Source of the DNA: Defluviitaleaceae bacterium
GTDB taxonomy: Bacteria; Bacillota; Clostridia; Lachnospirales; UBA5962
Assembly (NCBI GenBank): GCA_009787435.1
Contig: WRFW01000134.1
Location: 1 to 6,663 of the forward strand
DNA length: 6,663 nt
Direction of reading: 5' to 3'
Of this stretch, positions 6,199 to 6,663 are shown piece by piece (position 1 is the first letter of the stretch; every line of letters begins with the position of its first letter). Below the pieces are notes generated by a model, which saw nothing but the letters and a program-made list of their open reading frames with translations, was not told the DNA's origin and ran no database searches. The translations under genes and the position numbers were made by a program.

Positions 6199-6663
6199 AT
6201 GGCACTTAACATAGAACAAATTATTGATAGATTAAGAAACCAAAGCCCGCTTCTTGGTAGAAATGCAAGAGAATATATAGCAGATGCATTAGAGGGGCTC
6301 TTCACTTCTGGCACTATTAGATACGGAACATCTAATACGGGCGCTAATACTGCAGAAAAAGTAGTTAATAATATAACACCAACTTTTGATGATTTACACA
6401 GAGGTGCAAAAATATCTATAACTTTTACAAATGGAAACACAGCAGCAAACCCAAGAATAAGAATAGGGGCAAATACGGCTGTGCCGATTATAAACTTATC
6501 TAATTGGGCAGCCGGGGCAACTGTGCCGTTCGTTTTTGATGGCACAAACTGGCGTATGGTAAATTCAAAAAGAGCTGCCACAACAGCACCGCTAATGGAT
6601 AGCAACACAGCAGCTTCTATCGGAACGGACAATGGCCAATACGCAAACGCAGACCATGTGCAC
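6199..6663 (+). CDS. tail fibre / baseplate appendage protein, N-terminal 155 residues (3' end outside window)
   Basis: Open from ATG 6199 to the last base, with no stop. Residues 1-35 (LNIEQIIDRLRNQ...YIADALEGLF) form a probable helical attachment segment. Residues 40-121 match a beta-rich module common in siphovirus appendages: IRYGTSNTGANTAEKVV, ISITFTNGNTAANPRIRI, then WAAGATVPFVFDGTNWRMV. Residues 128-155 (TTAPLMDSNTAASIG...YANADHVH) match the 'a.PlMdGtaa.Gts.kyAr.DHVHp' motif of tail fibres, where repeats or a receptor-binding domain usually follow. Its place directly after Tal fits an adsorption appendage assembled on the baseplate. The receptor-binding end is not in the window, so specificity cannot be judged. 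Confidence 0.85.
   Translation, partial: MALNIEQIIDRLRNQSPLLGRNAREYIADALEGLFTSGTIRYGTSNTGANTAEKVVNNITPTFDDLHRGAKISITFTNGNTAANPRIRIGANTAVPIINLSNWAAGATVPFVFDGTNWRMVNSKRAATTAPLMDSNTAASIGTDNGQYANADHVH

Noticed and set aside
6162..6632. 156-codon open frame on the minus strand.
   Set aside because: It lies opposite the tail fibre gene, which has a perfect ribosome site and recognisable domains; the antisense product resembles nothing I know.
6199..6663. Diversity-generating retroelement variable region in the tail fibre gene.
   Set aside because: No template repeat or reverse transcriptase is visible, and the part where a variable region would lie is outside the window.

Overview
The window is a stretch of the tail-morphogenesis module of a siphovirus-type (long, non-contractile tail) phage or prophage, all on the + strand. 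Low GC, heavy use of ATA, AGA and TTA codons, and strong AAGGAG-type ribosome binding sites suggest a low-GC Bacillota (Clostridia-like) host; this is inference. Nothing in the window (integrase, att site, host gene) separates a free phage from a prophage.

Layout: (1) bases 1-2837 are the C-terminal 944 residues of a tape measure protein (TMP) whose 5' end lies outside the window. The reading frame is open from the first full codon at base 3, so the ATG at 306 is internal. It carries an 18-residue tandem repeat at its left end, a long hydrophobic segment, a run of about 43-residue helical repeats that look like helix-turn-helix units, a glutamate/serine-rich helical stretch, and the SPSRVM...GGYTMDG tail end usual in TMPs. 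(2) Bases 2882-3682 encode a distal tail protein (Dit, SPP1 gp19.1-like). (3) Bases 3682-6159 encode the tail-tip hub (Tal, prophage-tail/gp27-like), starting at an ATG that overlaps the Dit stop codon (TAATG). (4) Bases 6199-6663 are the start of a tail fibre or baseplate appendage protein, cut by the window end.

These genes run in the standard siphovirus order TMP-Dit-Tal-appendage: the TMP sets tail length and is ejected with the DNA, Dit forms the ring joining tube to tip, Tal closes the tip, and the appendage meets the host surface. There are no gene-free stretches over 300 bases; the gaps are 44 and 39 bases and hold only ribosome binding sites.

The most unusual object is the Tal protein. 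Its hub domain appears split by an insertion of about 435 residues made of three alternating pairs of repeats plus a five-cysteine linker. The hub resumes in register afterwards and the protein ends with no C-terminal extension. The extra, possibly host-contacting, mass therefore sits in a loop of the hub rather than at its end.
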